DNA from: Candidatus Omnitrophota bacterium
GTDB taxonomy: Bacteria; Omnitrophota; Gorgyraeia; Zapsychrales; Zapsychraceae
Assembly: GCA_029567025.1 (NCBI GenBank)
Contig: JAKQLT010000216.1
Coordinates: forward strand, 1-14,924
Reading direction: 5' to 3'
DNA length: 14,924 nt
The position numbers and the translations under genes were made by a program. Below the pieces are notes generated by a model. The model was not told the DNA's origin. It saw only the letters and a program-made list of their open reading frames with translations, and made no database searches. Shown in pieces: positions 1-7,105 of this stretch. How positions within the stretch are numbered: position 1 is the stretch's first letter; the number at the start of each line of letters is the position of its first letter.

Positions 1-278
1 AATTGATATCCTGGATCACTTATGCCTGGGGTTCCCGCATCCGTCACAAGCGCCACTTTTTTGCCTTCCTGCAGCTGTTTTAAAATATACACACCTTTGG
101 AAATTTGATTATGTTCAAAATAGCTGGTTAAGGGCGTTTGGATTTCATAATGCTGGCATAAAATACGGGTATGGCGCGTGTCTTCAGCGGCAATAAGATC
201 GACGCTACGCAGCGTTTCAACCGCACGAAACGTAATGTCTTTAAGATTTCCGATGGGAGTGGAGACAATAAAAAGCAT
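1..278 (-). CDS. rsmI: RsmI, 16S rRNA (cytidine1402-2'-O)-methyltransferase, N-terminal part (gene runs off the window edge)
   Basis: Only the first 92 codons are in the window; the gene continues past base 1. RsmI 2'-O-methylates C1402 in the decoding centre of 16S rRNA, using SAM. The visible part has the family signatures: VSTPIGNLKDIT at residues 5-16, AEDTRHT at 31-37, and the glycine-rich TDAGTPGISDPG at 79-90, which belongs to the SAM-binding tetrapyrrole-methylase fold. The ATG at 276-278 gives the standard N-terminus. The gene lies 20 bp after the glmS stop on the same strand, so the two are probably co-transcribed. No strong Shine-Dalgarno sequence is seen in the 20-bp gap. Confidence 0.93.
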   Translation of the reverse strand, partial: MLFIVSTPIGNLKDITFRAVETLRSVDLIAAEDTRHTRILCQHYEIQTPLTSYFEHNQISKGVYILKQLQEGKKVALVTDAGTPGISDPGYQ

Positions 279-298
279 AAGTTAGAGAATGGAACTAT

Positions 299-2131
299 TT
301 ATTCAACGGTGACAGATTTTGCTAAATTACGCGGCTGATCGACGTCGCAACCACGCTTAACCGCAATATAATAGGCAATCATTTGAAGCGGAAGCGCGAT
401 GAGAAATGGCGTTAAAAGCTGATTAATTTTAGGAATAAAAATAACATTATCCGCGTGTTTATTAATAACCTCATCGCCCTCAGTGGCAATCGCGATAACT
501 TTACCTCGACGAGAACGGATTTCTTGAATATTAGAGATCATTTTTTCATAAATATTTGATTCCGGCGCTAAACAGATAACCGCCCGGTATTCATCAATGA
601 GCGCAATAGGCCCGTGCTTCATTTCACCAGCCGCGTAACCTTCCGCCGGAATATAAGAAATTTCTTTTAATTTAAGAGCGCCTTCCAAAGCCGACGGGAA
701 ATTTATATTCCGTCCTAAAAACAAGAAACATCCGTAATGCGCGTTATTTTCCGCGATCTTCGCAATGGCATTCTTATCTTTTAAAATTTTGATATACGCC
801 GAAGGAATTTGTTTTAAATCTTTAATAAACATCTTGGCTTGTATTGAACTTAAAGTTTGTCGCGCGTTTCCTAACTTAATCGCGAAAAGATACAAAATGC
901 CTAATTGCGCCGTATAAGCTTTGGTCGAGGCAACACCGATTTCCGGCCCGGCGTGCGTATATAAAACTCTGTCGGAAACACGCGCTAAAGAAGAGCCAAC
1001 AACATTACAAATAGAAATTATCTTCGCGCCTTTCAATTTTGCTTCTTTCACGGCGGCTAAAGTATCCGCTGTTTCCCCGGATTGACTAATCGCGACCACA
1101 AGAGTTTTCTTATTAATCACAGGCGTCCGATAACGAAATTCGCTGGAAACATCAATCGAAACAGGAATAGATGCTAATTGCTCAATCAAATATTTTCCTA
1201 CGAGACCCGCATGATACGCTGTGCCACAGGCCACAATAAAAATATGATTAATGCCTTTAAAGCATTTTTCTGATAGCCCTCCATCATCAAATGAAATTTT
1301 ATTATTTTTAATCCGATGCTGAAACATCTGGGTTAAAACACTCGGCTGTTCGTGAATTTCTTTAAGCATAAAATGCGGAAAACCTTGTTTCTTGACGGTG
1401 TCCACTTTTAAAGTGACTTTATCAATATGGCAAGAAACCGCACGGCCGTCGAAATCAAAAAGTTGAATTTTATCTTCTTGAATTTTAGCTAACTCGCCTT
1501 CTTTAAGATAAATGACTTTTTTTGTATGTTCTAAAATAGCCGGCACATCAGACGCGATAAAATTCTCATTTTTCCCCAAACCAATAATAAGAGGCGAACC
1601 GATACGCGCCGCGATCAAAATATCCGGTTCATCCAAACACAAAACACCTAACGCAAAAGAACCCCGAAGCTGTTTAACCGCTTTCTGAACAGCGACAAAA
1701 ATATCTCTCTTATAATATTCTTCAATTAAATGAACAATAATTTCCGTATCAGTTTCGGAAACAAATTTATGGCCTTTTTTCCATAAAATATCTCTTAACT
1801 CTTCATAATTTTCAATAATACCATTATGAACTAAAACGATTTTTCCTGAGCAATCGACGTGAGGATGGGAATTGATTTTATTCGGCGCGCCATGCGTAGC
1901 CCAACGCGTATGAGAAATGCCAACAGAGCTTAAAGGAAGAGGTGAACTTTCAAGCAATTCTTCTAAATCTTTAATTTTTCCTGAAGTCTTACGAACAGCC
2001 AATTCATAATTCAATCGGTCAATAACAGCTACGCCGCTTGAATCATATCCGCGATATTCTAAACGCTTGAGCGCCTCAATCAAAATAGGCGCCGCTTGTT
2101 TTTTTCCAATATAACCGACGATTCCGCACAT
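299..2131 (-). CDS. glmS: Glutamine--fructose-6-phosphate aminotransferase (isomerizing)
   Basis: Makes glucosamine-6-phosphate from fructose-6-phosphate and glutamine, the first committed step towards UDP-GlcNAc for peptidoglycan and LPS. At 610 aa it is full length. Cys2 is the N-terminal nucleophile (MCGIVGYIG). The glutaminase domain has HTRWATHG (74-81), HNGIIENY (102-109) and SETDTE (125-130). Two SIS domains follow, with SQSGETADT at 349-357 and the second from about 455. The C-terminus ends AKSVTVE, the family's usual catalytic tail. The ATG is fixed because Cys2 must follow the processed Met. The Shine-Dalgarno sequence is weak (AGAGAA). The gene follows the rpmA terminator, so it should have its own promoter, but I could not identify one with confidence. 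The roughly 100-nt leader is too short and dissimilar for a glmS ribozyme. Confidence 0.98.
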   Translation of the reverse strand: MCGIVGYIGKKQAAPILIEALKRLEYRGYDSSGVAVIDRLNYELAVRKTSGKIKDLEELLESSPLPLSSVGISHTRWATHGAPNKINSHPHVDCSGKIVLVHNGIIENYEELRDILWKKGHKFVSETDTEIIVHLIEEYYKRDIFVAVQKAVKQLRGSFALGVLCLDEPDILIAARIGSPLIIGLGKNENFIASDVPAILEHTKKVIYLKEGELAKIQEDKIQLFDFDGRAVSCHIDKVTLKVDTVKKQGFPHFMLKEIHEQPSVLTQMFQHRIKNNKISFDDGGLSEKCFKGINHIFIVACGTAYHAGLVGKYLIEQLASIPVSIDVSSEFRYRTPVINKKTLVVAISQSGETADTLAAVKEAKLKGAKIISICNVVGSSLARVSDRVLYTHAGPEIGVASTKAYTAQLGILYLFAIKLGNARQTLSSIQAKMFIKDLKQIPSAYIKILKDKNAIAKIAENNAHYGCFLFLGRNINFPSALEGALKLKEISYIPAEGYAAGEMKHGPIALIDEYRAVICLAPESNIYEKMISNIQEIRSRRGKVIAIATEGDEVINKHADNVIFIPKINQLLTPFLIALPLQMIAYYIAVKRGCDVDQPRNLAKSVTVE

Positions 2132-2154
2132 AAATTTTATTCTCTAATTAAAGT

Positions 2155-2189
2155 AATCCTTGCTCGTAATTTTTTTGCTTCGCAGGATT
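2155..2189 (-). other. Imperfect inverted repeat in the glmS leader
   Basis: On the minus strand AATCCTGC (2189-2182) faces GCAAGGATT (2163-2155), an 8-bp stem with one bulged A and an A-rich loop. It ends 23 bp before the glmS start. It could be a leader hairpin or a protein-binding site, or chance in AT-rich DNA. There is no U-tract, so it is not an intrinsic terminator. Confidence 0.25.
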
Positions 2190-2235
2190 CATTCACCCTC
2201 TCTAAATAAAATCTTTCTCTGAGGATAGCTGAATG

Positions 2236-2275
2236 AAAAAGCGCACAAGGTCGATAATCAACGGCCTTTGTGCGC
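2236..2275 (-). terminator. Rho-independent terminator after rpmA
   Basis: On the minus strand GCGCACAAAGG (2275-2265) pairs with CCTTGTGCGC (2250-2241), a GC-rich stem with one bulged A. It is followed at once by TTTTT (2240-2236). It begins 13 bp past the rpmA stop codon and should end the dsbA-like/rpmA transcript before glmS. Confidence 0.85.
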
Positions 2276-2288
2276 TGTTAACAAAGAA

Positions 2289-2540
2289 CTATTTCTTCTC
2301 AACCGGTTTAATATTAATAAATGTCTGTTCTTTATTATATCGTCCGCGTTTTCTCGTGAAATAAACGGTCCCGTCACATAACGCAGTTAAATGCATACGG
2401 CCCGTGACATTAAGGCCTGGCTTCCATTTATTTCCCTGGCGTGTAAGCATTTGACCAGATTTAATCATTTGCCCGCCAGAAACTTTTATTCCTTTTGTTT
2501 CGGCGTAATATTTCTTTGTTGTTTTTCCTAAACGTGACAT
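2289..2540 (-). CDS. rpmA: Large ribosomal subunit protein bL27, divergent form
   Basis: An 83-aa basic protein that aligns with bL27 from about residue 16 on: GIKVSGGQMIKSGQ corresponds to the family's LGVKRFGG segment. GNKWKPGLNV then matches the GTKFHPG block, TGRMHLTALCDGTVYF the GxDHTLFAxxDGxVxF block, and a short basic tail ends the protein. bL27 sits near the peptidyl-transferase centre. The usual N-terminal tail (AHKKGxGSTRNGRDS) is missing. In its place is a shorter, lysine-rich MSRLGKTTKKYYAETK, so the conserved GG lies at 22-23 instead of about 27-28. The start is well supported: AGGAGG lies 9 bp before ATG 2540. It lies 40 bp after the dsbA-like gene, with no rplU or obg beside it, which is unusual for rpmA. 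Confidence 0.85.
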   Translation of the reverse strand: MSRLGKTTKKYYAETKGIKVSGGQMIKSGQMLTRQGNKWKPGLNVTGRMHLTALCDGTVYFTRKRGRYNKEQTFINIKPVEKK

Positions 2541-2580
2541 TATGCCTTTCCCTCCTGATCCTTTTCTTTTTTAAAATACA

Positions 2581-3414
2581 CTACTTTTTATTTTTTAAAA
2601 TTTCATCTATTTCTTTCTTAAAAGCATCTAAACTTCGAGCCATTGTCTTTTTTCCATTTAAATAAAAAGTCGGCGTTCCACGCACATCGACATTATTGCC
2701 TAATTCCATATCTTTTTGGATCATATCTTCATACGCCGCATCTTTTTCTTTAAAATCTTTTTCAAACTTCGCGACATCTAAACCTAATTTTTCAGCGAAT
2801 TCCTTATATTTCGCATCACTTAATTCCCTCGCGTTTTCCAAAATCATATCCGCCATTTCATAATATTTTCCTTGTTCGCCAGCAGCAAAAGCGGCTTTGG
2901 CCGCAGGTTTAGCTTGCGGATGAAAATCTAAAGGAAAATTTTTTAAAATAAATTGTACATCTTGAGGATAAGCCTGCAATGTTTCTTTTAAAGGGCCATA
3001 AAAACGCGCACTGAAAGGACATTGAAAATCAACGAATTCGACGATTGTAATTGCGGCGTCTTTATTACCTCTAACAAAAGAATGCATAACAGGAATATCA
3101 TAAACTTTAGAAAAATCTTCTTGAGGCGGTTGAGGAGCCTGCGGCCCTTGGCCTTGACCTAAACCTTGAAAAACAGCTTTTAATTTATTCCACTGTCCTT
3201 CTAATTCAGCAACACGCTTTTCAAGTTCCGCGATCTTTTGGTCTTTTTTGGCCTCTAATAACATTTTCTCTAATCGTAATTGAGATTTAAAAACACGTTC
3301 TTGTTGTGAAAAAAGTTTTTGGATATTAAATTGCGCACCAACAATCATAATGCCCACAAGCACTCCTAACACAACAACATAAAGATACGTTAATGTTCGT
3401 TTATTTGCGTCCAT
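2581..3414 (-). CDS. Membrane-anchored DsbA-like thioredoxin-fold protein with a single cysteine
   Basis: A 277-aa protein. A short cytoplasmic N-terminus leads into one membrane segment (about 9-27). A heptad-rich helix follows (about 35-83), probably a coiled coil for oligomerisation, then a Gly/Gln/Pro linker (84-99) and a DsbA/thioredoxin_4-type domain (about 100-277) that should face the periplasm. EFVDFQCPFSARF (126-138) is the active-site strand and RGTPTF (245-250) holds the cis-proline. The active site is C132-P-F-S135, not CxxC, and C132 is the only Cys in the protein. It therefore cannot form the usual intramolecular disulfide. A thiol-only role (isomerase/chaperone, mixed-disulfide partner, or reductant) is more likely than oxidase. 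AAGGAGG before ATG 3414 is a strong ribosome-binding site. Probably co-transcribed with rpmA. Confidence 0.85.
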   Translation of the reverse strand: MDANKRTLTYLYVVVLGVLVGIMIVGAQFNIQKLFSQQERVFKSQLRLEKMLLEAKKDQKIAELEKRVAELEGQWNKLKAVFQGLGQGQGPQAPQPPQEDFSKVYDIPVMHSFVRGNKDAAITIVEFVDFQCPFSARFYGPLKETLQAYPQDVQFILKNFPLDFHPQAKPAAKAAFAAGEQGKYYEMADMILENARELSDAKYKEFAEKLGLDVAKFEKDFKEKDAAYEDMIQKDMELGNNVDVRGTPTFYLNGKKTMARSLDAFKKEIDEILKNKK

Positions 3415-3457
3415 AACAGCCTCCTTAAAATAAGTTTAAATTTTGAAAAACTTAAAA

Positions 3458-3466
3458 AGAATACCA
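3458..3466 (-). promoter_or_regulatory. Possible extended -10 promoter for the dsbA-like/rpmA pair
   Basis: The minus strand reads TGGTATTCT (3466-3458), a TGn-extended -10 element, 43 bp upstream of the dsbA-like ATG. The -35 position (3481-3486, TAGAAT) is poor. Read-through from the carboxypeptidase gene is an alternative, because no terminator is seen in the 112-bp gap. Confidence 0.4.
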
Positions 3467-3526
3467 CGTTTTATAAAAAAATTCTACAGAATATTTTTAA
3501 AGCCATTTTTAAATATAAAACAACTT

Positions 3527-4351
3527 TTATAAAGGAATATTTCCGAATGTAGAAACAATATATTTAATATCATCCCATCGATTCGGACAATTAAAAACGC
3601 CAATAATAAGAGTTCTTTTTCCTTCTTGCAGTGTTCCTACAAAACAAGCTCCTGCGCGACGCGTATAACCTGTCTTACCATAAATAGCTCTATCCCAACT
3701 TTTAAATAAAATTTTATTATGGCTTTTCAAATTAAGAGCTCGGCCTTCTTTGGAATAAATGGTTTTATGCCTTAATCGAATAGATTGTTTAAAAAAAGCA
3801 TGTTGTAACGCCTGATGAAAAATAAGATACATATCATAAGCCGTTGTATATTGCGTGCCTTTTTTGGTAGGAAGACCATGAGAATTCGCGAATCGTGTAT
3901 TTTTAGCGCCTAATTGCTTAGCGCGTCGATTCATCAACTGAACAAATTGCCATTCAGATCCAGCGACAGCTTCAGCTAAAACAACGCTGGCGTCATTCGC
4001 GGAATTGACAATAGCCGCATGAAGCAAATCCGCGACCCGATATTCTTCTCCCGGCCTTAAATTCAATTTTGTGGGCTGAACATAAGTCGCTGTTTTATGA
4101 ACTGTTACATATTCATCCAAGGATAAACGCTCTAAAACAATAAGCGCAGTCATCACTTTTGTCGTGCTTGCCGGCAAAACTTTCAAAGAAACATTCTTTC
4201 CATAAATCCTTTTTCCTTTAGTCGCGTCAGAAAAAATAACTGAACGGCAAGAAACACGATAGGCCTGCGCTACAAAAGACAATCCAAACAAAAAAAACAA
4301 TATAAACAAAGGAAAACCTAATATTTTTTTATTCATTATTATTTTCTTCAT
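3527..4351 (-). CDS. D-alanyl-D-alanine carboxypeptidase / endopeptidase (peptidase S11, low-mass PBP)
   Basis: Trims or cleaves peptidoglycan peptides in the periplasm. The three penicillin-binding motifs are present: S62-T-T-K65, S117-A-N119 and K226-T-G228. A signal peptide with a long hydrophobic core ends VAQA, so cleavage near residue 30 is expected. At 274 aa it holds only the catalytic domain. It lacks the PBP5 C-terminal beta domain and amphipathic anchor, which is closer to PBP7-type endopeptidases. I start it at ATG 4351, 8 bp after the trmB stop. A TTG one codon upstream and an ATG six codons in (4334-4336, giving MNKKILGF) are alternatives that leave the mature protein unchanged. 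Last gene of the 6214-3527 operon, probably translationally coupled to trmB. Confidence 0.93.
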   Translation of the reverse strand: MKKIIMNKKILGFPLFILFFLFGLSFVAQAYRVSCRSVIFSDATKGKRIYGKNVSLKVLPASTTKVMTALIVLERLSLDEYVTVHKTATYVQPTKLNLRPGEEYRVADLLHAAIVNSANDASVVLAEAVAGSEWQFVQLMNRRAKQLGAKNTRFANSHGLPTKKGTQYTTAYDMYLIFHQALQHAFFKQSIRLRHKTIYSKEGRALNLKSHNKILFKSWDRAIYGKTGYTRRAGACFVGTLQEGKRTLIIGVFNCPNRWDDIKYIVSTFGNIPL

Positions 4352-4359
4352 CAATATCT

Positions 4360-5292
4360 TTATTCACAAGAATGTTGCGCAGACTCAAAAACAAGCTCAA
4401 TGGCCTTCGCCACTCCTGTCGTTGGAAAAAAATTCTGTCCTTCAGCTTTAGCAATAATCCAATGGTCTTTTTCTTTCTTAACGCTTACCCAAAAATGCTG
4501 AACTAAATGTTCTTCCGAAACAATTAAATGAATCATTGCTCTTTCTTGCTCGTCATCAAATAACATATCTTTAAAAATAACAGCAATATCTTCTTTATAA
4601 TCAGAAAATTGAAATGTTTTTGAATCAAAATTTTTTATTTTATAAACTCTCAAATCCTCATCCCTTTTACTGTTTACATTTTGATGTTCTACTTTCTTAA
4701 AATAAATCTCAAAAAATTGTTCTTGCCCGCCGCCTATCCACTTGCGTTCAAACTTAGTGTCATATTGAGGAGAAATCTTTTTTGTCTTAACCGTAAATCC
4801 TGTTTCTAAAGACTCATTTAAAACCCACTCAAAAAAAGGATAAAAATCAGTAACAAGCGTGATTTCCCCGCCATTTTTAAGACGGCTATTAAGCAATTTC
4901 AAAAAATCATGGGAAAAAAGACGATGTTTAATATGCCCTTTTTTAGGCCACGGACAAGGATAAAGACAAAAAATCTTATCAATCGTTTTCAGATCAAACA
5001 ATCGCTCAAAAGCCACCCACGCATCGATATGCAAAATTTTAATAAAACGATACGGCGATAAATCCTTTATCTTTTTTAACGCCTTATACGTTCTTTCCCA
5101 GATTTGCTCAATACCAACTATGTTCCTTTCAGGAAAATCAGTCGTTCGACGAGCCAAAAACTCTCCGATGCCAAAACCAATCTCCACATCTAACGGTACG
5201 TCTCGATTAAACACTTCTTTCCAATCAACAGGTCGAGAGATATCAAATAACGAAACAAGCGGATCTAATAAATGTTTTTCTTCAACGGACAC
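4360..5292 (-). CDS. trmB: TrmB, tRNA (guanine46-N7)-methyltransferase, long form with a C-terminal extension
   Basis: SAM-dependent enzyme that makes m7G46 in the tRNA variable loop. The catalytic half is clear: DVEIGFGIGEFL (35-46) is the SAM-binding loop, NIVGIEQ follows at 57-63, YPCPWPKKGHIKHR is at 111-124, and TKFERKW at 179-185 is the family's late substrate motif. Two oddities stand out. The usual PDPW is PCPW, so an Asp reported as functionally important in E. coli TrmB is Cys113 here. The protein is also 310 aa against roughly 210-240 for common TrmB, with about 110 extra C-terminal residues I cannot assign; a long C-terminal region is known in Aquifex TrmB. The start is GTG 5292, as no in-frame ATG lies nearby and AAAGGG sits about 12 bp upstream. 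Confidence 0.9.
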   Translation of the reverse strand: MSVEEKHLLDPLVSLFDISRPVDWKEVFNRDVPLDVEIGFGIGEFLARRTTDFPERNIVGIEQIWERTYKALKKIKDLSPYRFIKILHIDAWVAFERLFDLKTIDKIFCLYPCPWPKKGHIKHRLFSHDFLKLLNSRLKNGGEITLVTDFYPFFEWVLNESLETGFTVKTKKISPQYDTKFERKWIGGGQEQFFEIYFKKVEHQNVNSKRDEDLRVYKIKNFDSKTFQFSDYKEDIAVIFKDMLFDDEQERAMIHLIVSEEHLVQHFWVSVKKEKDHWIIAKAEGQNFFPTTGVAKAIELVFESAQHSCE

Positions 5293-5325
5293 AATACACT
5301 TAAACCCTTTTAAATAACTTTAAAA

Positions 5326-5736
5326 CTATTTATTTTTTAATTTAAACAAGGCGTCCCATCCTTTATCCACTAATTGATCGTCTTTGAAAATAAGCGGCAT
5401 CAATTCATCATCAGCGACAATGCCGTCTGGTTGAAGAATAGAATTTAAATAATACAAAACTGTATACACATGGCCTGTTTTTTCTAAAGTTTCTTGACGA
5501 TATGGACCTTGTATTTCTATAGCGGAAAAAGTCGTTGAACCCTCTTTTATTTCATAACCCAAAAAAGAATTCTTTTTTAAAACACTTAAAACCTCTTGCG
5601 ATGTCATTCCTTTTTGAAGGCCATCAAAATTCACGAGATGAATTCTTTTTTCACTCGTTAAATCTTCCTCGGAAGCTGTCATAGTCACACATCCGCAGAC
5701 AATAAAACTTAACAAAAAAACAAAATATTTTTTCAT
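5326..5736 (-). CDS. Predicted lipoprotein, BamE/SmpA- or DUF3192-like
   Basis: A 136-aa protein with a lipoprotein signal: MKKYFVFLLSFIV then the lipobox V-C-G-C16, so Cys16 should be lipidated after cleavage by signal peptidase II. The mature part has LQKGMTSQEVLSVL (40-53), the GMs-xxEV helix seen in BamE/SmpA/OmlA and DUF3192 proteins. A YTVLYYL strand and a DGIVADDELMPLIFKDDQL segment (104-122) also resemble small periplasmic lipoproteins of that fold. The exact function is not known; an envelope assembly or scaffold role is inference. The ATG is 1 bp past the deaminase stop with AAAGG upstream, so the genes are translationally linked. The trmB start lies 33 bp downstream. Confidence 0.75.
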   Translation of the reverse strand: MKKYFVFLLSFIVCGCVTMTASEEDLTSEKRIHLVNFDGLQKGMTSQEVLSVLKKNSFLGYEIKEGSTTFSAIEIQGPYRQETLEKTGHVYTVLYYLNSILQPDGIVADDELMPLIFKDDQLVDKGWDALFKLKNK

Positions 5737-5737
5737 A

Positions 5738-6214
5738 TCAATAAACCTTTCTGTCTTTTCTTTTTAGCCATAACGTAAAAACCTTTACCGCCTCTTCCCT
5801 TAAAAAATCCGGGATAATCTTCATCGAACTTTTTCCCATTTTTTTTAATGTTTTATTTGAAATGGCCAACTCATGAAATCCGGCTTTTTTCGCATCAGCA
5901 ATATTCGCGCCATAAAAAATAGTTTTAATATTCGCCCAATGGCACGCGCTAAAACACATCGGACACGGCTCGCACGTGGAATAAATCACGCAATCGGACA
6001 AATCAATTGTCTTAGCTTTCTGACACGCAACGCGGATCGCATGAACCTCACCGTGAGAAGTAATATCTATATCTTTCCAGACAGTATTATGTTCACAGCT
6101 TAAAACTTTTCCATTTTTCACAATACACGCGGCAAATGGCGTCTGCCCTTTTTCAACGCCTTCTTGGGCCTTCGCAATTGCCATCCGCATATATTTTTCA
6201 TGATTATCTTTCAT
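5738..6214 (-). CDS. CMP/dCMP-type zinc deaminase, probably guanine deaminase
   Basis: A 158-aa cytidine-deaminase-fold enzyme. The zinc site is H54-G-E56 plus C84-P-M-C87 in STCEPCPMCFSAC, with E56 the proton shuttle. Length, a TPFAACIV strand, the FYGANIADAKKAGF segment and a C-terminal tail ending in aromatic -RKVY all resemble the small B. subtilis-type GuaD, which turns guanine into xanthine and uses its C-terminal Tyr in the active site. A related nucleoside or TadA-like deaminase cannot be excluded. One oddity is HGE in place of the common HAE. ATG 6214 is preceded by AGAAAGGA. First gene of the operon leading to the lipoprotein, trmB and the carboxypeptidase. Confidence 0.85.
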   Translation of the reverse strand: MKDNHEKYMRMAIAKAQEGVEKGQTPFAACIVKNGKVLSCEHNTVWKDIDITSHGEVHAIRVACQKAKTIDLSDCVIYSTCEPCPMCFSACHWANIKTIFYGANIADAKKAGFHELAISNKTLKKMGKSSMKIIPDFLREEAVKVFTLWLKRKDRKVY

Positions 6215-6239
6215 GTTAAATCCTTTCTAAGACGCGGTT

Positions 6240-6268
6240 ATTTTATATTAAAACAAAATAGGAAACAA
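6240..6268 (-). promoter_or_regulatory. Sigma70-type promoter for the deaminase-lipoprotein-trmB-carboxypeptidase operon
   Basis: On the minus strand TTGTTT (6268-6263), a 17-bp spacer and TAAAAT (6245-6240). The -10 ends 25 bp before ATG 6214. It lies back to back with, and overlaps the upstream part of, the uppP promoter. Confidence 0.6.
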
Positions 6269-6277
6269 GCCAAATTC

Positions 6278-6286
6278 TGATATAAT
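6278..6286 (+). promoter_or_regulatory. Extended -10 promoter for uppP
   Basis: TGATATAAT is a perfect TATAAT (6281-6286) with the TGn extension. The -35 region is poor (ATAGGA at 17-bp spacing), as is common for extended -10 promoters. uppP starts 27 bp downstream, with GAAAGGG at 6302-6308 as its ribosome-binding site. Confidence 0.7.
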
Positions 6287-6313
6287 CAAAAAAATTTCAA
6301 CGAAAGGGCTCTT

Positions 6314-7105
6314 ATGTTCGAAAATATTATTTTAGGATTTGTCCAAGGCATTACCGAATGGATTCCGGTCGGTTCTAAAGGGCTGATCTTTTTAATTGAA
6401 AAAAAATTCTTTCACGCGCAAGGATTCGAAGAAATCATCGAAAAAGCTCTCTTTCTTCATTTAGGGACATTCTTCGCGGCGTTGATTTATTTCCGCAAAG
6501 ATGTCTGTCAAATTTTTAAAACGCTTTTTTCTTATCAAAAACAATCCGCCGAGGATCAAAAACTCTTCACGTTTCTTTTTATTTCAACATTGATTAGCGG
6601 TTTTTTAGGAATTATTTTAGTCAAAACAATTGAGCATCTTCTTATTAAATTCGACGCGGCAGGAAATCTCATTACCATTATTGTGGGCGCGCTTTTATTG
6701 ATCACCGCTTATCTGCAAATAAAAACTAAAACTCCCGGAACAAAAAAAATAAAAGACTTAAAAATCTTAGACGGAATAATATTGGGATTCGCTCAAGGAT
6801 TTGCCGCGCTTCCGGGATTATCGCGATCAGGGCTAACGATGTCGACGCTTTTATTAAGACAATTTGATAAAAAAGACACTCTCAAATTAAGTTTTCTTAT
6901 GAGTTTGCCTATTGTCTTAGCCGGAAATATTGTACTTAATCTAAAAGGTTTCTGCTGGTCAATGGAAATGTGGGCTGGACTTGTAACTTCTTTTATCGTC
7001 GGATTATTAACGATCCATTTGTTTCTAAAGATGGCGGAAAAAATTAATTTCGGATATTTTCTTATTGTGATGGGAATTATTATTATCTCATCGGCTTTTA
7101 TCTAA
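6314..7105 (+). CDS. uppP: Undecaprenyl-diphosphate phosphatase (UppP/BacA family), variant motif
   Basis: A 263-aa polytopic inner-membrane protein of the BacA family, which recycles C55-PP to C55-P for peptidoglycan and other glycan export. LGFVQGITEWIP (7-18) is family motif 1 and FAQGFAALPGLSRSG (159-173) is motif 2 with the essential Arg (R171). HLGTFFAAL (49-57) and an evenly hydrophobic remainder also fit. Motif 1 is unusual: the common P-[IV]-S-S-[ST]-G-H is PVGSKGL (18-24), so the His important in E. coli UppP is Leu24, and the first acidic residue of motif 1 is Gln11. Glu15 is kept. It may be a divergent UppP or a paralogue with another lipid-phosphate substrate. Single-gene unit; its stop overlaps the rsmE stop tail to tail. 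Confidence 0.87.
   Translation: MFENIILGFVQGITEWIPVGSKGLIFLIEKKFFHAQGFEEIIEKALFLHLGTFFAALIYFRKDVCQIFKTLFSYQKQSAEDQKLFTFLFISTLISGFLGIILVKTIEHLLIKFDAAGNLITIIVGALLLITAYLQIKTKTPGTKKIKDLKILDGIILGFAQGFAALPGLSRSGLTMSTLLLRQFDKKDTLKLSFLMSLPIVLAGNIVLNLKGFCWSMEMWAGLVTSFIVGLLTIHLFLKMAEKINFGYFLIVMGIIIISSAFI

Noticed and set aside
2132..2235. glmS ribozyme in the glmS leader
   Set aside because: The leader is about 100 nt and AT-rich. I see no ribozyme core; only one weak imperfect hairpin is present.
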